A DNA stretch of 64,000 nt from an uncultured Mycoplasma sp. (GTDB lineage: Bacteria; Bacillota_I; Bacilli_A; Mycoplasmatales; Metamycoplasmataceae): contig CAMRBN010000001.1 in the NCBI GenBank assembly GCA_947040455.1, positions 62,001-126,000 on the forward strand. The letters run 5' to 3'. This document shows, in pieces, positions 34,323 to 45,831 of this stretch (its first letter is position 1; each line of letters begins with the position of its first letter). The position numbers and the translations under genes were made by a program. A model generated the notes under the pieces. It saw only the letters and a list, made by a program, of their open reading frames with translations, searched no databases and was not told the origin of the DNA.

Positions 34323-35924
34323 TTATTCCTTGCCTTTTAATTCTAAATTTTTATCTTTAGAATTATCAATTTCTTCAGCAATATTAGTTTCTTTAGTAGA
34401 AACTACACCAAGTAAAAATTTTTTATTGAATTCTGTAATTGATGCTATTAATCCATCTTCAGTCACTTGTGAAATTTCTTTTGAATCTTTGATTTCTTTT
34501 TTCAAAACACTTGCTTCAGAATCTACTTTAAAGAATTCAATAAGTTCATTTTTATATTTTTTGATTTCTTCCAAGGGAATTGTTTCTATTAATTTATGTT
34601 TAATAGAAAACAAAACTATTGTTTGAGATATTTGAGAAATTGGATCATATTGTTTTTGAATCAACATTTCATAAACTTTTTTTCCATGAGTTAAAATATT
34701 TTTTGTAGAATCATCTAGATCAGATGAAAATTGGGCAAAAGATTGCATTTCATTATATTGAGATAATTCTAACTTTAAAGATGAAGTTACTTGTTTAATT
34801 GCTTTGATTTGTGCAGCTGAACCAACTCTAGATACAGAAAATCCAATATCTACTGCTGGACGTTGTCCAGAATTAAACAAACTTTCTCTAGTAAAAATTT
34901 GGCCATCAGTAATGGAAATTACATTTGTAGGAATGTAAGCTGAAATATCTCCTGATTGAGTTTCAATAATTGGTAATGCAGTTATTGACCCGCCGCCATT
35001 TTTTTCATTAACTCTAGCAGCTCTTTCTAATAATTGTGAATGCAAGTAAAACACATCACCTGGATAAGCTTCACGACCAGGCGGTCTTCTTAATAATAAA
35101 GATAAGGTTCTATAAGCAACAGCGTGTTTTGAAAGATCATCGTAAACAATTAAGACATCCTTACCTTGTTCCATAAACTCTTCAGCCATTGTCACAGCAC
35201 TATATGGCGCAAGGTATTGTAGTGGAGCAAATTCAGATGCTCCTGCCGAGACTACTATTGAATATTCCATTGCTTGTTTGATTTCTAAGGTTTTTACAAT
35301 TTGTGCAACTGTTGAATTTTTTTGACCAATAGCTACATAAATACAAATAACGTTTTTACCTTTTTGATTCAAAATTGTATCAATTGCTATTGCTGTTTTT
35401 CCAGTTTGACGATCTCCAATAATTAATTCTCTTTGACCTTTTCCTATTGGAATTAAAGAATCAATAACAATCAGTCCTGTTTCAAGAGGTTGATTAACTG
35501 TTTCTCTTGTCATAACTCCTGGAGCAACTCTAAAAATAGTTCGTGATTTTTCCGCAATTATTTCACCTTTTCCGTCAATAGATTGACCTAACGCATTAAC
35601 CACACGACCCATCAAAGATTCACCGACAGGAACTGATACTACTTTTTGAGTTCTCTTAACTTGATTACCTTCTATAATATTGTCGTTTTCTCCCATTAGC
35701 ACAACTCCAACAGACTCTTCTTCTAAATTTAGAGCCATTCCAAATGTACCTGATCCAAAATCTAATAATTCCCCTAATTTAACATTGTCTAATCCTGAAA
35801 CTAAGGCAATTCCATCTCCTATAGATAAAATTTCCCCTACTTCAGTTGTTTTAGTAAGTAATAATGAGTATTCTTTTATTTGTTTTTTTATAACCGCTGA
35901 TATGTCACTTGCTTTTAATCCCAT
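34323..35924 (-). CDS. atpA: F1 ATP synthase alpha subunit
   Basis: Non-catalytic nucleotide-binding subunit, 533 residues. P-loop [10 protein letters not shown], and the family signature [14 protein letters not shown]. The C-terminal extension beyond the usual end, rich in Ser, Lys and Glu ([11 protein letters not shown]), adds a few dozen residues. It overlaps atpH by 10 bases. Confidence 0.99.
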   Translation of the reverse strand: MGLKASDISAVIKKQIKEYSLLLTKTTEVGEILSIGDGIALVSGLDNVKLGELLDFGSGTFGMALNLEEESVGVVLMGENDNIIEGNQVKRTQKVVSVPVGESLMGRVVNALGQSIDGKGEIIAEKSRTIFRVAPGVMTRETVNQPLETGLIVIDSLIPIGKGQRELIIGDRQTGKTAIAIDTILNQKGKNVICIYVAIGQKNSTVAQIVKTLEIKQAMEYSIVVSAGASEFAPLQYLAPYSAVTMAEEFMEQGKDVLIVYDDLSKHAVAYRTLSLLLRRPPGREAYPGDVFYLHSQLLERAARVNEKNGGGSITALPIIETQSGDISAYIPTNVISITDGQIFTRESLFNSGQRPAVDIGFSVSRVGSAAQIKAIKQVTSSLKLELSQYNEMQSFAQFSSDLDDSTKNILTHGKKVYEMLIQKQYDPISQISQTIVLFSIKHKLIETIPLEEIKKYKNELIEFFKVDSEASVLKKEIKDSKEISQVTEDGLIASITEFNKKFLLGVVSTKETNIAEEIDNSKDKNLELKGKE

Positions 35925-36469
35925 TTTCTAACCTCTTTTAACATTTTTTTCATTTCTTCTAAATCTGAAATTACTGAATTTTCAATTATATTATTATCTA
36001 TAACTATTTTGATTCCTGATATCAATTCTTTATCTATCAAATTATTCAAACTAATCTTACTTCCTTGTTCCAATGAAATTTTTTTTTCAATTTCTCGAAT
36101 TTTAGCAACATCAAGCAAGGAAACTGAATATATGATTCCTTCTTTGATACCCAAACTTTCACAACAATATTTGACAAATATTTGTAAAATATTGATGATT
36201 GATTTTACTCTATTTTTCAAAATTATTAATTTCAAAAAATTGGAAAAATATTTCTCTACATCCTTAAAGGTTTCATCAATTATTTGCTCTTTCTGAATTG
36301 TTGTTAAATTTTTTGAATTAAGAATATCAATTAATGGCAAACAACTAGTATCAGATAATGCTTCAAGTATTATCTTGGCATTTTGAAAATATTCATTAAT
36401 CTTATTTTCTTCTTCAGCAATAGAAAATAAAGCTAAGGAATATCCAATTATTTTTTTTTCTCTATTCAT
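35915..36469 (-). CDS. atpH: F1 ATP synthase delta subunit
   Basis: Stator subunit of 184 residues linking F1 to the b subunit. The N-terminal helical bundle (Y-S-L-A-L-F-S-I-A) and the C-terminal [11 protein letters not shown] pattern, with G-I-K-I before it, match OSCP/delta. Directly adjoins atpF. Confidence 0.93.
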   Translation of the reverse strand: MNREKKIIGYSLALFSIAEEENKINEYFQNAKIILEALSDTSCLPLIDILNSKNLTTIQKEQIIDETFKDVEKYFSNFLKLIILKNRVKSIINILQIFVKYCCESLGIKEGIIYSVSLLDVAKIREIEKKISLEQGSKISLNNLIDKELISGIKIVIDNNIIENSVISDLEEMKKMLKEVRKWD

Positions 36470-37036
36470 TTATTCACCTTTGATATAAGAATCTAAATAT
36501 TCTTTAACCAAATTTTCATCAACATTTTTAGAAATAATTTTTTTAGAAATTAATATTGCCATATCAATTATTTCATTATTTTTATTTTCTTCCATTTTTA
36601 ACATTTTATAGTTGATTGAAACATTTGCTTCATCAATTAATCTTTTAGCTTCTTGCTTACCTTCATCAATATAATTTTGCTTTAATATTTCAGATTCTTT
36701 TTTAGTTTTAGAAATAATTTCTTCAGCAATTATTTTAGATTGAACTAATTCATTTTTTGCCTTTGATTTAATCTTTACAGAATCATTTTTTGAATTAATT
36801 GAATCATCAATGTTTTTTTGAATGAAATCATGTCTTTTTTTCATCATTTTTTTAACAGGTCCATAAAGTAACTTCGATAAAATAATAAGTGTAACTAAAA
36901 AGGCACCAATTGTTGCAATCATTATATATATAGATGGAAATAATCCATCTACCATATCATTGATGTCTCCCGGATTGGGTTTGGTCGCTTCTTTTGAAAT
37001 AATTTCTTTTATTGCTATTACTATATCTTCGTTCAT
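36470..37036 (-). CDS. atpF: Fo ATP synthase b subunit
   Basis: Peripheral stalk, 188 residues. One N-terminal membrane helix (IYIMIATIGAFLVTLIILSKLLYGP) is followed by a long charged helix. Unlike the b subunits of several Mycoplasma species it has no lipobox Cys. Stop and atpH start are adjacent. Confidence 0.93.
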   Translation of the reverse strand: MNEDIVIAIKEIISKEATKPNPGDINDMVDGLFPSIYIMIATIGAFLVTLIILSKLLYGPVKKMMKKRHDFIQKNIDDSINSKNDSVKIKSKAKNELVQSKIIAEEIISKTKKESEILKQNYIDEGKQEAKRLIDEANVSINYKMLKMEENKNNEIIDMAILISKKIISKNVDENLVKEYLDSYIKGE

Positions 37037-37049
37037 AAATTTCCTAGTT

Positions 37050-38078
<1,029 letters not shown>

Positions 38079-38095
<17 letters not shown>

Positions 38096-38540
38096 GTTGT
38101 TCCTTTTTCTTTTTTCATTTTTGAATCACATAATCTAAAATATGATAAATTAATATACTTATTTGAAATGTCAATAATCCTACAAATACTGTAAAAAAAT
38201 TGAAAATTCCATCTATGTTCAAAGAAGAATCATTGCTATTATTAAAAGCTTTATTAATAAAAATAATAGATATCAAAGTTCCTATCAATAAACAAGATGT
38301 TAATAAAAATTTTATAAATGAAATGATGAATGTTTTTTTGAAAGTTTTTTTAGTGCTTAATAATTTTCCTAAAAAAAAACTATTAGCAAAAAAAATCGAT
38401 ATTGATACTAATGAACCTAACAAAAAACCTGTTAAATATGTATAACTAATAATTGAAGCAATAGCAAGTGCTATAGAAGTCATTATTACTAGTATTAATC
38501 ATACTTTTAAGATGTTTTTTTCAAGATTAATATACTTCAT
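38079..38540 (-). CDS. atpI: ATP synthase operon protein I-like membrane protein
   Basis: First gene of the operon, 153 residues with four predicted helices, placed where AtpI (a c-ring assembly or Mg2+-related protein) is found in other bacteria. Sequence similarity is only topological. The start ATG 38540 (MKYINLEKNI) is behind AGGAT; one TGA Trp near residue 14 and another near the end. The reading frame ends at TAG within the first codons of atpB (17-base overlap). Confidence 0.75.
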
Positions 38541-38548
38541 AAATATCC

Positions 38549-38567
38549 TAGGTAAATAAATTACCTA
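38549..38567 (-). promoter_or_regulatory. Hairpin abutting the atpI ribosome binding site
   Basis: TAGGTAA and TTACCTA form a 7-bp perfect stem with a 5-base loop in the leader; its end touches the AGGAT ribosome binding site of atpI. It may tune translation of the operon. Confidence 0.45.
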
Positions 38568-38585
38568 TTATTATTTTACTCTTAC

Positions 38586-38612
38586 TTTATAATAATTTTT
38601 AAATAATATCAA
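38586..38612 (-). promoter_or_regulatory. Likely ATP synthase operon promoter
   Basis: On the minus strand TTGATA (38612-38607) and TATAAA (38591-38586) are 15 bases apart, 45 bases before the atpI start. Confidence 0.45.
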
Positions 38613-38634
38613 TATTAAAAATTGAATGATAAAC

Positions 38635-39180
38635 TTAAGCAAATAATCCAGCTCTAACTTCATTACTTTTATTTTTTGAAATTAAAATTTCGATAACTTT
38701 TAAACCTAATTCCAAAGATGAAGAAGGCCCTCTTCCTGTTATATATTTGCCATCAACAGTTATTTCCGCTTGGCTTTCTCTATTTGAACATGCCTTTTGT
38801 TCAATTCCTTGGATGGGGTAAGAAGAATATTTTTTATCACATAATAATTTAGCATCACAAATGGCATTTCCGGCATCACAAATGGCAATCACATATTTAT
38901 CATTATTAATGAAGTTTTGTATTGTATCTATCGCTTTTTGATTAACACGCAACTCTAATGCTGATTTTCCGCCAGGAATAAAAATTGCATCATAATCTTT
39001 AACATCATATATAGATGTTGTTGCAATAGAACCGATTTTGTTAGATCCAAAAACATTTGTTTTCCCATCAGGGTTAAAATATGTATTTTGTTCTAGTTGT
39101 CCAGAATTATTAATTGTGCCAATAACACCTGATAATTCAATGTCTTGATAACCTTCCAAAATTAATGTTAATATTTTCAT
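38635..39180 (-). CDS. DJ-1/PfpI family protein
   Basis: A 181-residue cytosolic protein of the DJ-1/PfpI class (deglycase, chaperone or protease relatives). The nucleophile elbow is A-I-C-D-A-G-N-A with the Cys in the usual place, and G-K-S-A-L-E-L and I-T-G-R-G-P-S-S-S-L-E-L-G match the family. The start chosen is ATG 39180 (MKILTLILEGYQDIE) behind AGGAGT; an upstream in-frame start would lack a site. It is likely involved in stress protection; specific activity cannot be told. Confidence 0.92.
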   Translation of the reverse strand: MKILTLILEGYQDIELSGVIGTINNSGQLEQNTYFNPDGKTNVFGSNKIGSIATTSIYDVKDYDAIFIPGGKSALELRVNQKAIDTIQNFINNDKYVIAICDAGNAICDAKLLCDKKYSSYPIQGIEQKACSNRESQAEITVDGKYITGRGPSSSLELGLKVIEILISKNKSNEVRAGLFA

Positions 39181-39255
39181 AAAGACTCCTAATTGTTTTT
39201 GCAATTCTTAATTACTAAATAATACTAAATATATTTTATTTTCAATTAAAATAAG

Positions 39256-40749
39256 TTACATTAAAGGAGCGAAAATTTTTATTAAGAAAAATTTCACAAT
39301 TTTAATTGGTGATTTGCTTTTTTTCATTTTAGGTAATAAAATAGTGGAGTATATTTTATATTCATCAAATATGGCATCCAATTCTAAAACAACATCTCCT
39401 GAAACAAAATTCAATAACTCATAGTTAGAATAAAATGTCCTCATGTCTCAATTTATTGTTCCTAAATAACCATAAGAATTATCAAATGTTCCAATTTTAG
39501 AATGAAGAAACATATCTTTTAATACATAAACCTTTGCGCCAAGTAAAATAAGCTCATTTAGAAATAAATGAGTTGCTTCTAAAATATATTTTTTATCTGC
39601 TTTTCCTGGAATAAAAATTTCTACTTCAACACCTTCTAATAAAGCAAATTTGAATTGTTCAATAATTTTTTTCGAAGGTACAAAATAAGGGGTGGCAATT
39701 CTAATTTTTTTATTAGCGAAAGATATGGTGTTAATTAGTGTTTTTTCCAATATATATTCAGAAACGTTTGGTCCTTCTTCAAACATCAATGTTTTTGAAT
39801 TAGTATTTGAAATCTTTTGTTTAATAATGTATTTTTCAATATCTAGGTTTTCTTGTGAAATTTGAAATCAATTAAATAAAAATAATTGTGAGAAATCATT
39901 AGATATTTCGCCAGTTACTCTTGCATTGATATCCACTCAATAACCATATTTTTTATCAAAAGATGAATATTCATCACTAATATTCATTCCACCTGTATGT
40001 GTGATATTACCATCTATAATAATCATTTTTCTATGAAGTCTAAATGATTGTTTAATGTTGATGAAGGGAAATGTGATTTTATTAAATATTTTAATTTGAA
40101 TTCCTTGTTTTGTCATATCCTTAATTTCATAATCATCAAAAGATCATTTACCAAAATCATCCAAAAGAATTCTAACTTCAACACCCTGATTTACTTTTTT
40201 AATTAAAAGAGCTTTAAATTGATCAAATGTTTCTGATGGTTTGACAATATACATTTGAATGTGTATGTGGTGCTTTGCTGCTTCAATATCTTTAAATAAA
40301 AATTTATAAGATTCAAAACCATGTTTATAAATTTTAAAAAAAGCTGGTTTTCATTTTCTTTGAGTCACGGCAGAAATTTTATTTTCTGAATAATTTTTGA
40401 CAGACATTGAGTTCACTGACTTAATTTTGGGATTGGCAAACTTTTGAAATTCTTTTTCATATTCTTTTTTGGAAATTTGTAATATGTTTTTTCGTCCTAA
40501 AAATAAAAATGTAATATGTCCAATTATAGGTATTAAAATTATGAAAAGCAATCACGATATCTTAGTTTCAAAATTTCTTTCATGAGTAAAAATATAAATG
40601 GAAAGCACTATATTCAAAACATAGGAAATGATAAGAGTTATTATAAATCCCATGATTCCAATTTTACCCATCAAAATTAACAAGGATACTGTTATAAGTG
40701 TAATTATTAATATGAGGATTTCTATTATTCAACGTAAATTCTTTTTCAT
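39256..40749 (-). CDS. cls: Cardiolipin synthase (phospholipase D family)
   Basis: Makes cardiolipin from two phosphatidylglycerols at the membrane. 497 residues: two N-terminal membrane helices, then two PLD motifs, H-R-K-M-I-I-I-D-G and H-S-K-I-G-T-F-D-N-S, each H-x-K-x(4)-D. The frame holds across at least five TGA Trp codons. No close partner gene; the tRNA-Ser gene lies just upstream on the same strand. Confidence 0.95.
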
Positions 40750-40796
40750 TTAAACATAATTATATTTTAATATGTTCGAAAAAAAGCAAAAAAAAA

Positions 40797-40887
40797 TGGC
40801 GGGGAAGAGAGGATTTGAACCTCCGCGGGGATTGCTCCCCCTACACCCTTAGCAGGGGCGCCTCTTCAGCCACTTGAGTACTTCCCC
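40797..40887 (-). tRNA. tRNA-Ser (GCT)
   Basis: Class II tRNA with long variable arm; acceptor GGGGAAG/CTTCCCC; anticodon loop CTGCTAA; encoded CCA. Confidence 0.95.
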
Positions 40888-40932
40888 ATTTTTTTAAATA
40901 TTATACCAAACAATTAAAGCAAATATTAAGAT

Positions 40933-42360
40933 TTATATTAATAATAATAACATTAAGAGTGTAACTCCAAAAAATATTAGTGTTGATAGTGCATCAATTA
41001 GTGTTGTTAGCACAGGCGATGCCATAACAGCTGGATCTTTTTTTAATTTTACCCCTAGTATAGGAACCACAGATCCGGCAATTTTAGAAAGCATTATAAC
41101 TATAAATAAAGCTATAGAGGCAGCGGCCGATATAACCAAATAAATTCTAAAATCCTCTCCCAATAAATCTCCAGTTATTAAGTAATAAATCATCAATCTA
41201 ATAAAATTAGAAATCATTAAAATTATTCCCAATATAACCCCAACTTTAAATTCCTTCAAAATAACCTTTGAAGGTTTAATATTTTTTAATTCATTTAGGG
41301 CAATGGATCTAGTAATCGTAGAACTGGCCTGTGATCCTGCATTACCTGCTGATGAAGAAATAACGGGAATGATTGCTAAAATACCGCCCATAAGAACTGT
41401 TGATGTGATGGTAACACTTATCGCAGAATTTAAAAATTGCTCTGTAATTTGATAAAAAGAGTCAATAATCATTTGAGATAATGTAGCTCCTATCATTAAC
41501 ATTAATAATCAAAAAACACGACTTTTAACTATCGACATTATTTTAGCCTTTGGGTAATGAGTTAATTCTTTAGAACTAATACCTGAACCTTTATAAATAT
41601 CTTCAGTAGCCTCATCATTTATAATATCAATTACATCATCATGAGTTAACATACCAAGAACAATATTGTTATCATTGACAACAGGTAATATTGGAGAAAG
41701 TTCTGAAATAAATATTTGTGCAGCTTCTTCTTTATCTTGAAAATTATTAACACTTTCAATAGGTTTAATATTTTCTAAAATTATTTTATCTTTGGTTGCA
41801 AAAACGATATCCTCTAAAGTTATGCTTCCTAATAATTTATTTTCATTATCTACAACAAAAAATATTTGTGAAATTTCTGATTCTTCACGTTTTTCTTTTA
41901 TTTTTTGCAAAGCTATTTTATTAGTATATTTCTTATTTAACAAGATAATATCAACAGACATGATTGAACCTACTTGATTTTCTGTATATTTAAGCAATTC
42001 ATGAACTTTGTTTCTTGTTGCTTTTTTTACATTCTTCATTATTGTTTCAGAAAGATAAGTAGGTAATTCTTCAATTAAATCTACTATTTCATCTGTGTAT
42101 AACTCATTAATAATTGAAGAAGTTTCTTTTTGTGTTAAATTTTTTATTATGTTTTCTTGCATATCTTCATCTAGATGAGAAAATAGTTCGGAAGCTTTTT
42201 CTGTTTTTAGGAATCTAAAAAATAAAATACTTTGATCATCATCTAATTGATTCAAAATTTCTGCAATTTCTGACATTGTTGATTGTTCAGAAAAGGTTCT
42301 TATTGAATCAATATCTTTTGCATTTATCAATTCTTGTATTTTATTAAAATTTTTCAACAT
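40933..42360 (-). CDS. mgtE: Magnesium transporter MgtE
   Basis: Mg2+ channel of 475 residues. An N-domain with helical repeats (F-S-H-L-D-E-D-M-Q-E-N-I-I and E-L-Y-T-D-E-I-V-D-L-I-E-E-L-P) is followed by two CBS domains (G-S-I-M-S-V-D, and L-G-M-L-T-H-D-D-V-I-D), a connecting helix, and five membrane helices. The membrane part begins at the TGA Trp of W-L-L-M-L-M-I-G-A-T. The pore motif region P-V-I-S-S-S-A-G-N-A-G-S-Q is present. It follows the c-di-AMP synthase gene by 50 bases and may be co-transcribed with it. Confidence 0.96.
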
Positions 42361-42410
42361 ATAAAAATAACCTTTCCTTTTAGTAATTATTTAATAATTT
42401 AAAATGTTTT

Positions 42411-42995
42411 TTAATCACGAAGAAAAAAGATTAATTTTTCTTGAAACTCATTTATATCAACTTGAGTTAAAACGGAATTTTTAGCAATAGTTACCCCACC
42501 GGTTTCTTCAGAAACAATAATTGTGGTTGCATCACAAATTTCACTAATTCCCATAGCTGCTCTATGTCTTGCGCCATATTTATTATCAATTGATTTTTTA
42601 GTAATTTTATAGTATGTTGCCGCATATAAAATTTTATTATCTCTTATAATAATCGCTCCATCATGTAATGGAGAATATTTATTAAATAAAGAAATAATTA
42701 ATGAGGAAGAGATGTTGGCATCCAAAATAATTCCATCTGTTCTAAAGTTATCAATAACATCAAGATTTTCAATAGTTATAATTGCTCCTGTTTTAGTTTT
42801 AGATAGAAATTCAACAGCTTCACGCACTTGATTTATTAATCTTATTTTGCTACTTGTTCCAACTTTATTTTTCTTTTTGTCATAAAATATTTTTCTGAAC
42901 AAAGAAAACAAAACCGGAGATATAACCACTAAAAAAATGATAGAAGAAAATATTAAAATTATTATCAAAAATGTTGTTTCTGTATTATTTCTCAT
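42411..42995 (-). CDS. cdaA: Diadenylate cyclase (c-di-AMP synthase)
   Basis: Makes cyclic di-AMP from two ATP at the membrane; the signal controls potassium and osmotic balance. 194 residues: one N-terminal membrane helix (FLIIILIFSSIIFLVVI), then a DAC domain with D-G-A (SPLHDGAIII) and R-H-R (GARHRAAMGIS). This single-helix form is known in Mollicutes (CdaM-like), shorter than the three-helix CdaA. It follows the Pro-rich anchored protein gene by 21 bases with AAGGAG, so both are probably one transcript. Confidence 0.93.
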   Translation of the reverse strand: MRNNTETTFLIIILIFSSIIFLVVISPVLFSLFRKIFYDKKKNKVGTSSKIRLINQVREAVEFLSKTKTGAIITIENLDVIDNFRTDGIILDANISSSLIISLFNKYSPLHDGAIIIRDNKILYAATYYKITKKSIDNKYGARHRAAMGISEICDATTIIVSEETGGVTIAKNSVLTQVDINEFQEKLIFFLRD

Positions 42996-43016
42996 TTGAA
43001 TCTCCTTAGTTATTTT

Positions 43017-44255
43017 TTATTTCAAATTTTCAATAGGTACAAATCATAAAACAATCGTTGCCATCAACAACATTATAAGTATTGATAAAATAACTGTAAG
43101 TAATCAAAATTTCATATTATTTCTTTTATCTTTATCAACTGTTTTTAAAATTTTCGCAGAAAAATCTTCTTTTATTGAAGAATCATTTTGAAAATTTTGA
43201 ATTTGTGTTTTTTCATAATCAGTATATTCTTTAATTCTTCCATAATCAACACTTTTGGTATTTGAATTTTCTGTTTTATTATCAATAATGCTCTCAATCG
43301 TTGATGTTTCTTTAACTGTAGAATCATCACTAAAAATAATTTTTTGAGAGTTAATAACTATAGGTTTTTGCACTTTATCTTTAACATAAATAGTGTTTTC
43401 TATAGTATCTGTATTGTCAAAATTTTCTTCTGTATAAGTTACAATTTCTTCTGTTCATGAATTTTCAACAACACTTTTTCTATTTAATATTTCATCAATA
43501 ATAGAAGTATTAAGCATATCTTGCTTTTCAAATTCACTAATTCTAGCTTCATCTAATTGTTCTAATTCTCAAAATAAATCAGAATCTTTCTCTAGAGATT
43601 TATTTATGATTTTATTATCTTCAATTGTTTTTAATAAACTAGCTAATTCTTCATCAGTTATGATTTCTCCTGTATTAGAATCTATTTTTACAATTTTATC
43701 AACATAAATTTCTTTAACTATTGGTTCAGCTTTGACAACAATAACTCTTGGTGCTGGTTCAACAATCACTACTGGAGCTGGTTCAACAATCACTACTGGA
43801 GCTGGTTTAACGATTACTACTGGAGCTGGTTCAACAATCACTATTGGTTCTGGTTCAACAATCACTATTGGTTCTGGTTCAACAATCACTATTGGTTCTG
43901 GTTTTGGGACAACTTTTTTAGGTTTTTTCGGTTCTGGTGTTTTGGATTTTAATTTTGTCTCATCAAAAAATTTATCACTATCTATAACAACTTGGTGTTC
44001 AATTGTTTTAGATGCTGTTTTCATTCCTCTTTTTGACATTTCTTCAATGGTATAAACTATTTTTGTAAACTTATTACCATCAGCTTGTTGAACCATCATT
44101 TGAGCACCAGTTTTCAAAGGTTTAAAATAAGCAATAGCTAATGATTGAGTTTTAAAGATACGATAAAATTTTTTATCATTTTCAAGAACTACTCATATTT
44201 TTCTACCCTCTTTATTTACTCTTCTTGTACAAGTGTATTGTCTCGTTTTTTTCAT
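43017..44255 (-). CDS. Tail-anchored protein with N-terminal basic module and PEPxVIVE repeats
   Basis: 412 residues. The first 45 (KYTCTRRVNKEG-like, then K-I-W-V-V-L-E and F-Y-R-I-F-K) form a compact DUF2188-like module shared with the neighbouring gene. A middle section has seven octapeptide repeats of the P-E/A-P-I/V-V-I-V-E type; then come a coiled, acidic region and a single C-terminal helix (LLTVILSILIMLLMATIVLWFV) that should anchor it with the bulk in the cytosol. It starts at ATG 44255 behind a perfect AGGAGG. It lies just ahead of the c-di-AMP synthase gene. Function unknown. Confidence 0.75.
43735..43902. repeat. 24-bp tandem repeat, about 7 copies
   Basis: Imperfect units of the type GGTTCAACAATCACTATTGG, encoding P-E/A-P-V/I-V-I-V-E/K in the tail-anchored protein. 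Three copies (PEPIVIVE) are exact; others differ by a few bases. Confidence 0.9.
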
Positions 44256-44299
44256 GAGGTCCTCCTAGGTAAATATTAAATAATTAAAATTATAAAGCA

Positions 44300-44330
44300 T
44301 TTTGCTTAAATATTAATTATTTAAGCAAAA
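44300..44330. promoter_or_regulatory. 13-bp perfect inverted repeat upstream of the 44255 gene
   Basis: TTTTGCTTAAATA and TATTTAAGCAAAA with a 5-base loop. On the minus strand TATAAT follows soon after it, and then the 44255 start; no T-tract follows, so an operator or leader structure is more likely than a terminator. Confidence 0.5.
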
Positions 44331-44383
44331 ATAAAAAAGATTTTACTCAAATTTAATGCTTGATACTACTTAAAAAAATTGTT

Positions 44384-45031
44384 TTATTCAGGTTTATCTT
44401 TTTTTTCGCGATTTTCATCAAATTCATCACCAAAAACATAATGACTTAAATCTAAATCACTTTGGTAAATTTTAATAGAATATTCATCACTAACCATTTT
44501 TTTATTAGGTTTAACTTGCTTGCTAAGATCAATTTTTATATTTTTTATATCAAGTGGTTTTATCAAAGGTTCTGCTTTAGGAAGAAGTTCATCTACAAAA
44601 GAAAAATCATAAATCATCTTAGATTCATTCACTATAATATATTCATCTTCATTTTCTTTAGTTTTTTTAGGTTTTTTATCAAAATTAAACATGTCTTCAT
44701 CAAATAATGTATCACTATCCTCGACAATACCACCAAAAAAATCTTCAAAATCCTTTATTAAACCTTTTTTAACTGTTTCTAATTTAGTGAAAACAATTCT
44801 AGAAAAAACATTTTCTATTAAATCTTGCACCAACATTTCAGCATATATAGTTTTTAATTTTACAAAGTAACTTATTGCTAATGAACGATTTTTAAAAATA
44901 CGATAAAATTTTCTTCCATCTTCTAAGACAACTCATATTTTTTTGCCCTCTTTATTCACTCTTCTTGTACAAGTATATTTTCTAGTAACTTTTTGCTTCA
45001 TGCTATTAGTATATTTTTGCTTGACCTTCAT
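44384..45031 (-). CDS. Cytosolic paralogue sharing the N-terminal basic module
   Basis: 215 residues. Residues about 14-58 (T-R-K-Y-T-C-T-R-R-V-N-K-E-G-K-K-I-W-V-V-L-E-D) are nearly identical to the start of the next gene downstream; the rest is acidic and Lys-rich with F-F-G-G-I-V-E-D-S-D and no membrane helix. Start ATG 45031 behind AGGAAGTG; an internal ATG ten codons later lacks a site. Function unknown; the shared module suggests a common target, possibly a nucleic acid given its basic character. Confidence 0.72.
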
Positions 45032-45097
45032 AATAACACTTCCTAAATCTATGTTTTTAAAATTATAACAAAAAAAGCAAAAAAAAGCAAAAAAAAA

Positions 45098-45173
45098 TGG
45101 CAAGGGTGACAGGACTCGAACCCACAACATGCGGGGTTGAAGCCCGCTGTTCTACCAATTGAACTACACCCTT
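45098..45173 (-). tRNA. tRNA-Trp (TCA), UGA-reading
   Basis: Acceptor AAGGGTG/CACCCTT, anticodon loop CTTCAAC with TCA, encoded CCA. This tRNA decodes UGA as tryptophan and explains the interrupted standard-code frames across the window. Confidence 0.96.
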
Positions 45174-45182
45174 ACAAAAAAA

Positions 45183-45398
45183 TTATTTATCTTCAATAAT
45201 CTTAAACAGATCATCAATAGTTTTAATATTTGTTAATTCTTCATCAGGAATTTTAATATTTAGAGCATCTTCAATTTCCATAACTAATTCAACTAAATCT
45301 AAAGAGTCTAGACCAAGCAATTTAATTTCTGTTGAATTGTTAAATTTTTTGTCTGTTCTTTTTTTAATAATATCGAAAACTTTATCTTGATTAATCAT
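45183..45398 (-). CDS. acpP: Acyl carrier protein
   Basis: 71 residues with the phosphopantetheine site [11 protein letters not shown]. It carries acyl groups for lipid synthesis. The start ATG 45398 has no ribosome binding site; TATAAT on the minus strand (45410-45405) ends six bases before it, suggesting a leaderless message. It is the last member of a four-gene cluster that resembles MG284-MG287. Confidence 0.93.
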   Translation of the reverse strand: MINQDKVFDIIKKRTDKKFNNSTEIKLLGLDSLDLVELVMEIEDALNIKIPDEELTNIKTIDDLFKIIEDK

Positions 45399-45404
45399 AT
45401 AAAG

Positions 45405-45410
45405 ATTATA
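45405..45410 (-). promoter_or_regulatory. -10 box next to acpP
   Basis: TATAAT on the minus strand, six bases before the acpP ATG and overlapping the stop codon of the upstream gene. Confidence 0.5.
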
Positions 45411-45831
45411 GAGCATTTATTAGAATAATGTAAGTTTTTTTTATTTCTTTTTCTTGATAAATTCATTTAAAATAAATCATTTTTTCAACACCACTATTTT
45501 CTTTTATATAAAATTTAATATCACCATTAACTGTACCTAACCTAGTTACAATATCTTTTATAATTGCCGCTATCATTTTATTTCCTATAAATGCTTTTCC
45601 ATTTTCGAATTCTATCAAGTGATAAAAATCACTTGATTTAATTATCGGAAAAACTGCTTGCGATTCATCAACGTTAGGTGATTCAACAATTAAAATTGGT
45701 TTTTTATCATTATTTTGATTCTTGAAGGTGAAATAACAACCTAGTGAAATACCAACTATTATTATTGGCAAAGAAACCATTAAGATTTTCTTATAATTAA
45801 TAAGAATTCTATTGGTTTTCTTTTTAAACAT
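45406..45831 (-). CDS. Single-pass membrane protein upstream of acpP
   Basis: 141 residues: basic N-terminus, one membrane helix ([21 protein letters not shown]), then an extracellular or external domain with a mixed strand-helix pattern ending [10 protein letters not shown]. The C-terminal 16 residues follow a TGA Trp. Its start overlaps the preceding gene by 8 bases. The position matches MG286 of M. genitalium from memory; no function is known. Confidence 0.65.

Noticed and set aside
43735-43902. Possible CRISPR array
   Set aside because: Units are contiguous 24-bp coding repeats without unique spacers.
43732-44055. Long plus-strand ORF rich in T-I-G-S/A-G repeats
   Set aside because: It is the antisense of the PEPxVIVE repeat of the minus-strand gene; no ribosome binding site and the opposite frame is clearly coding.
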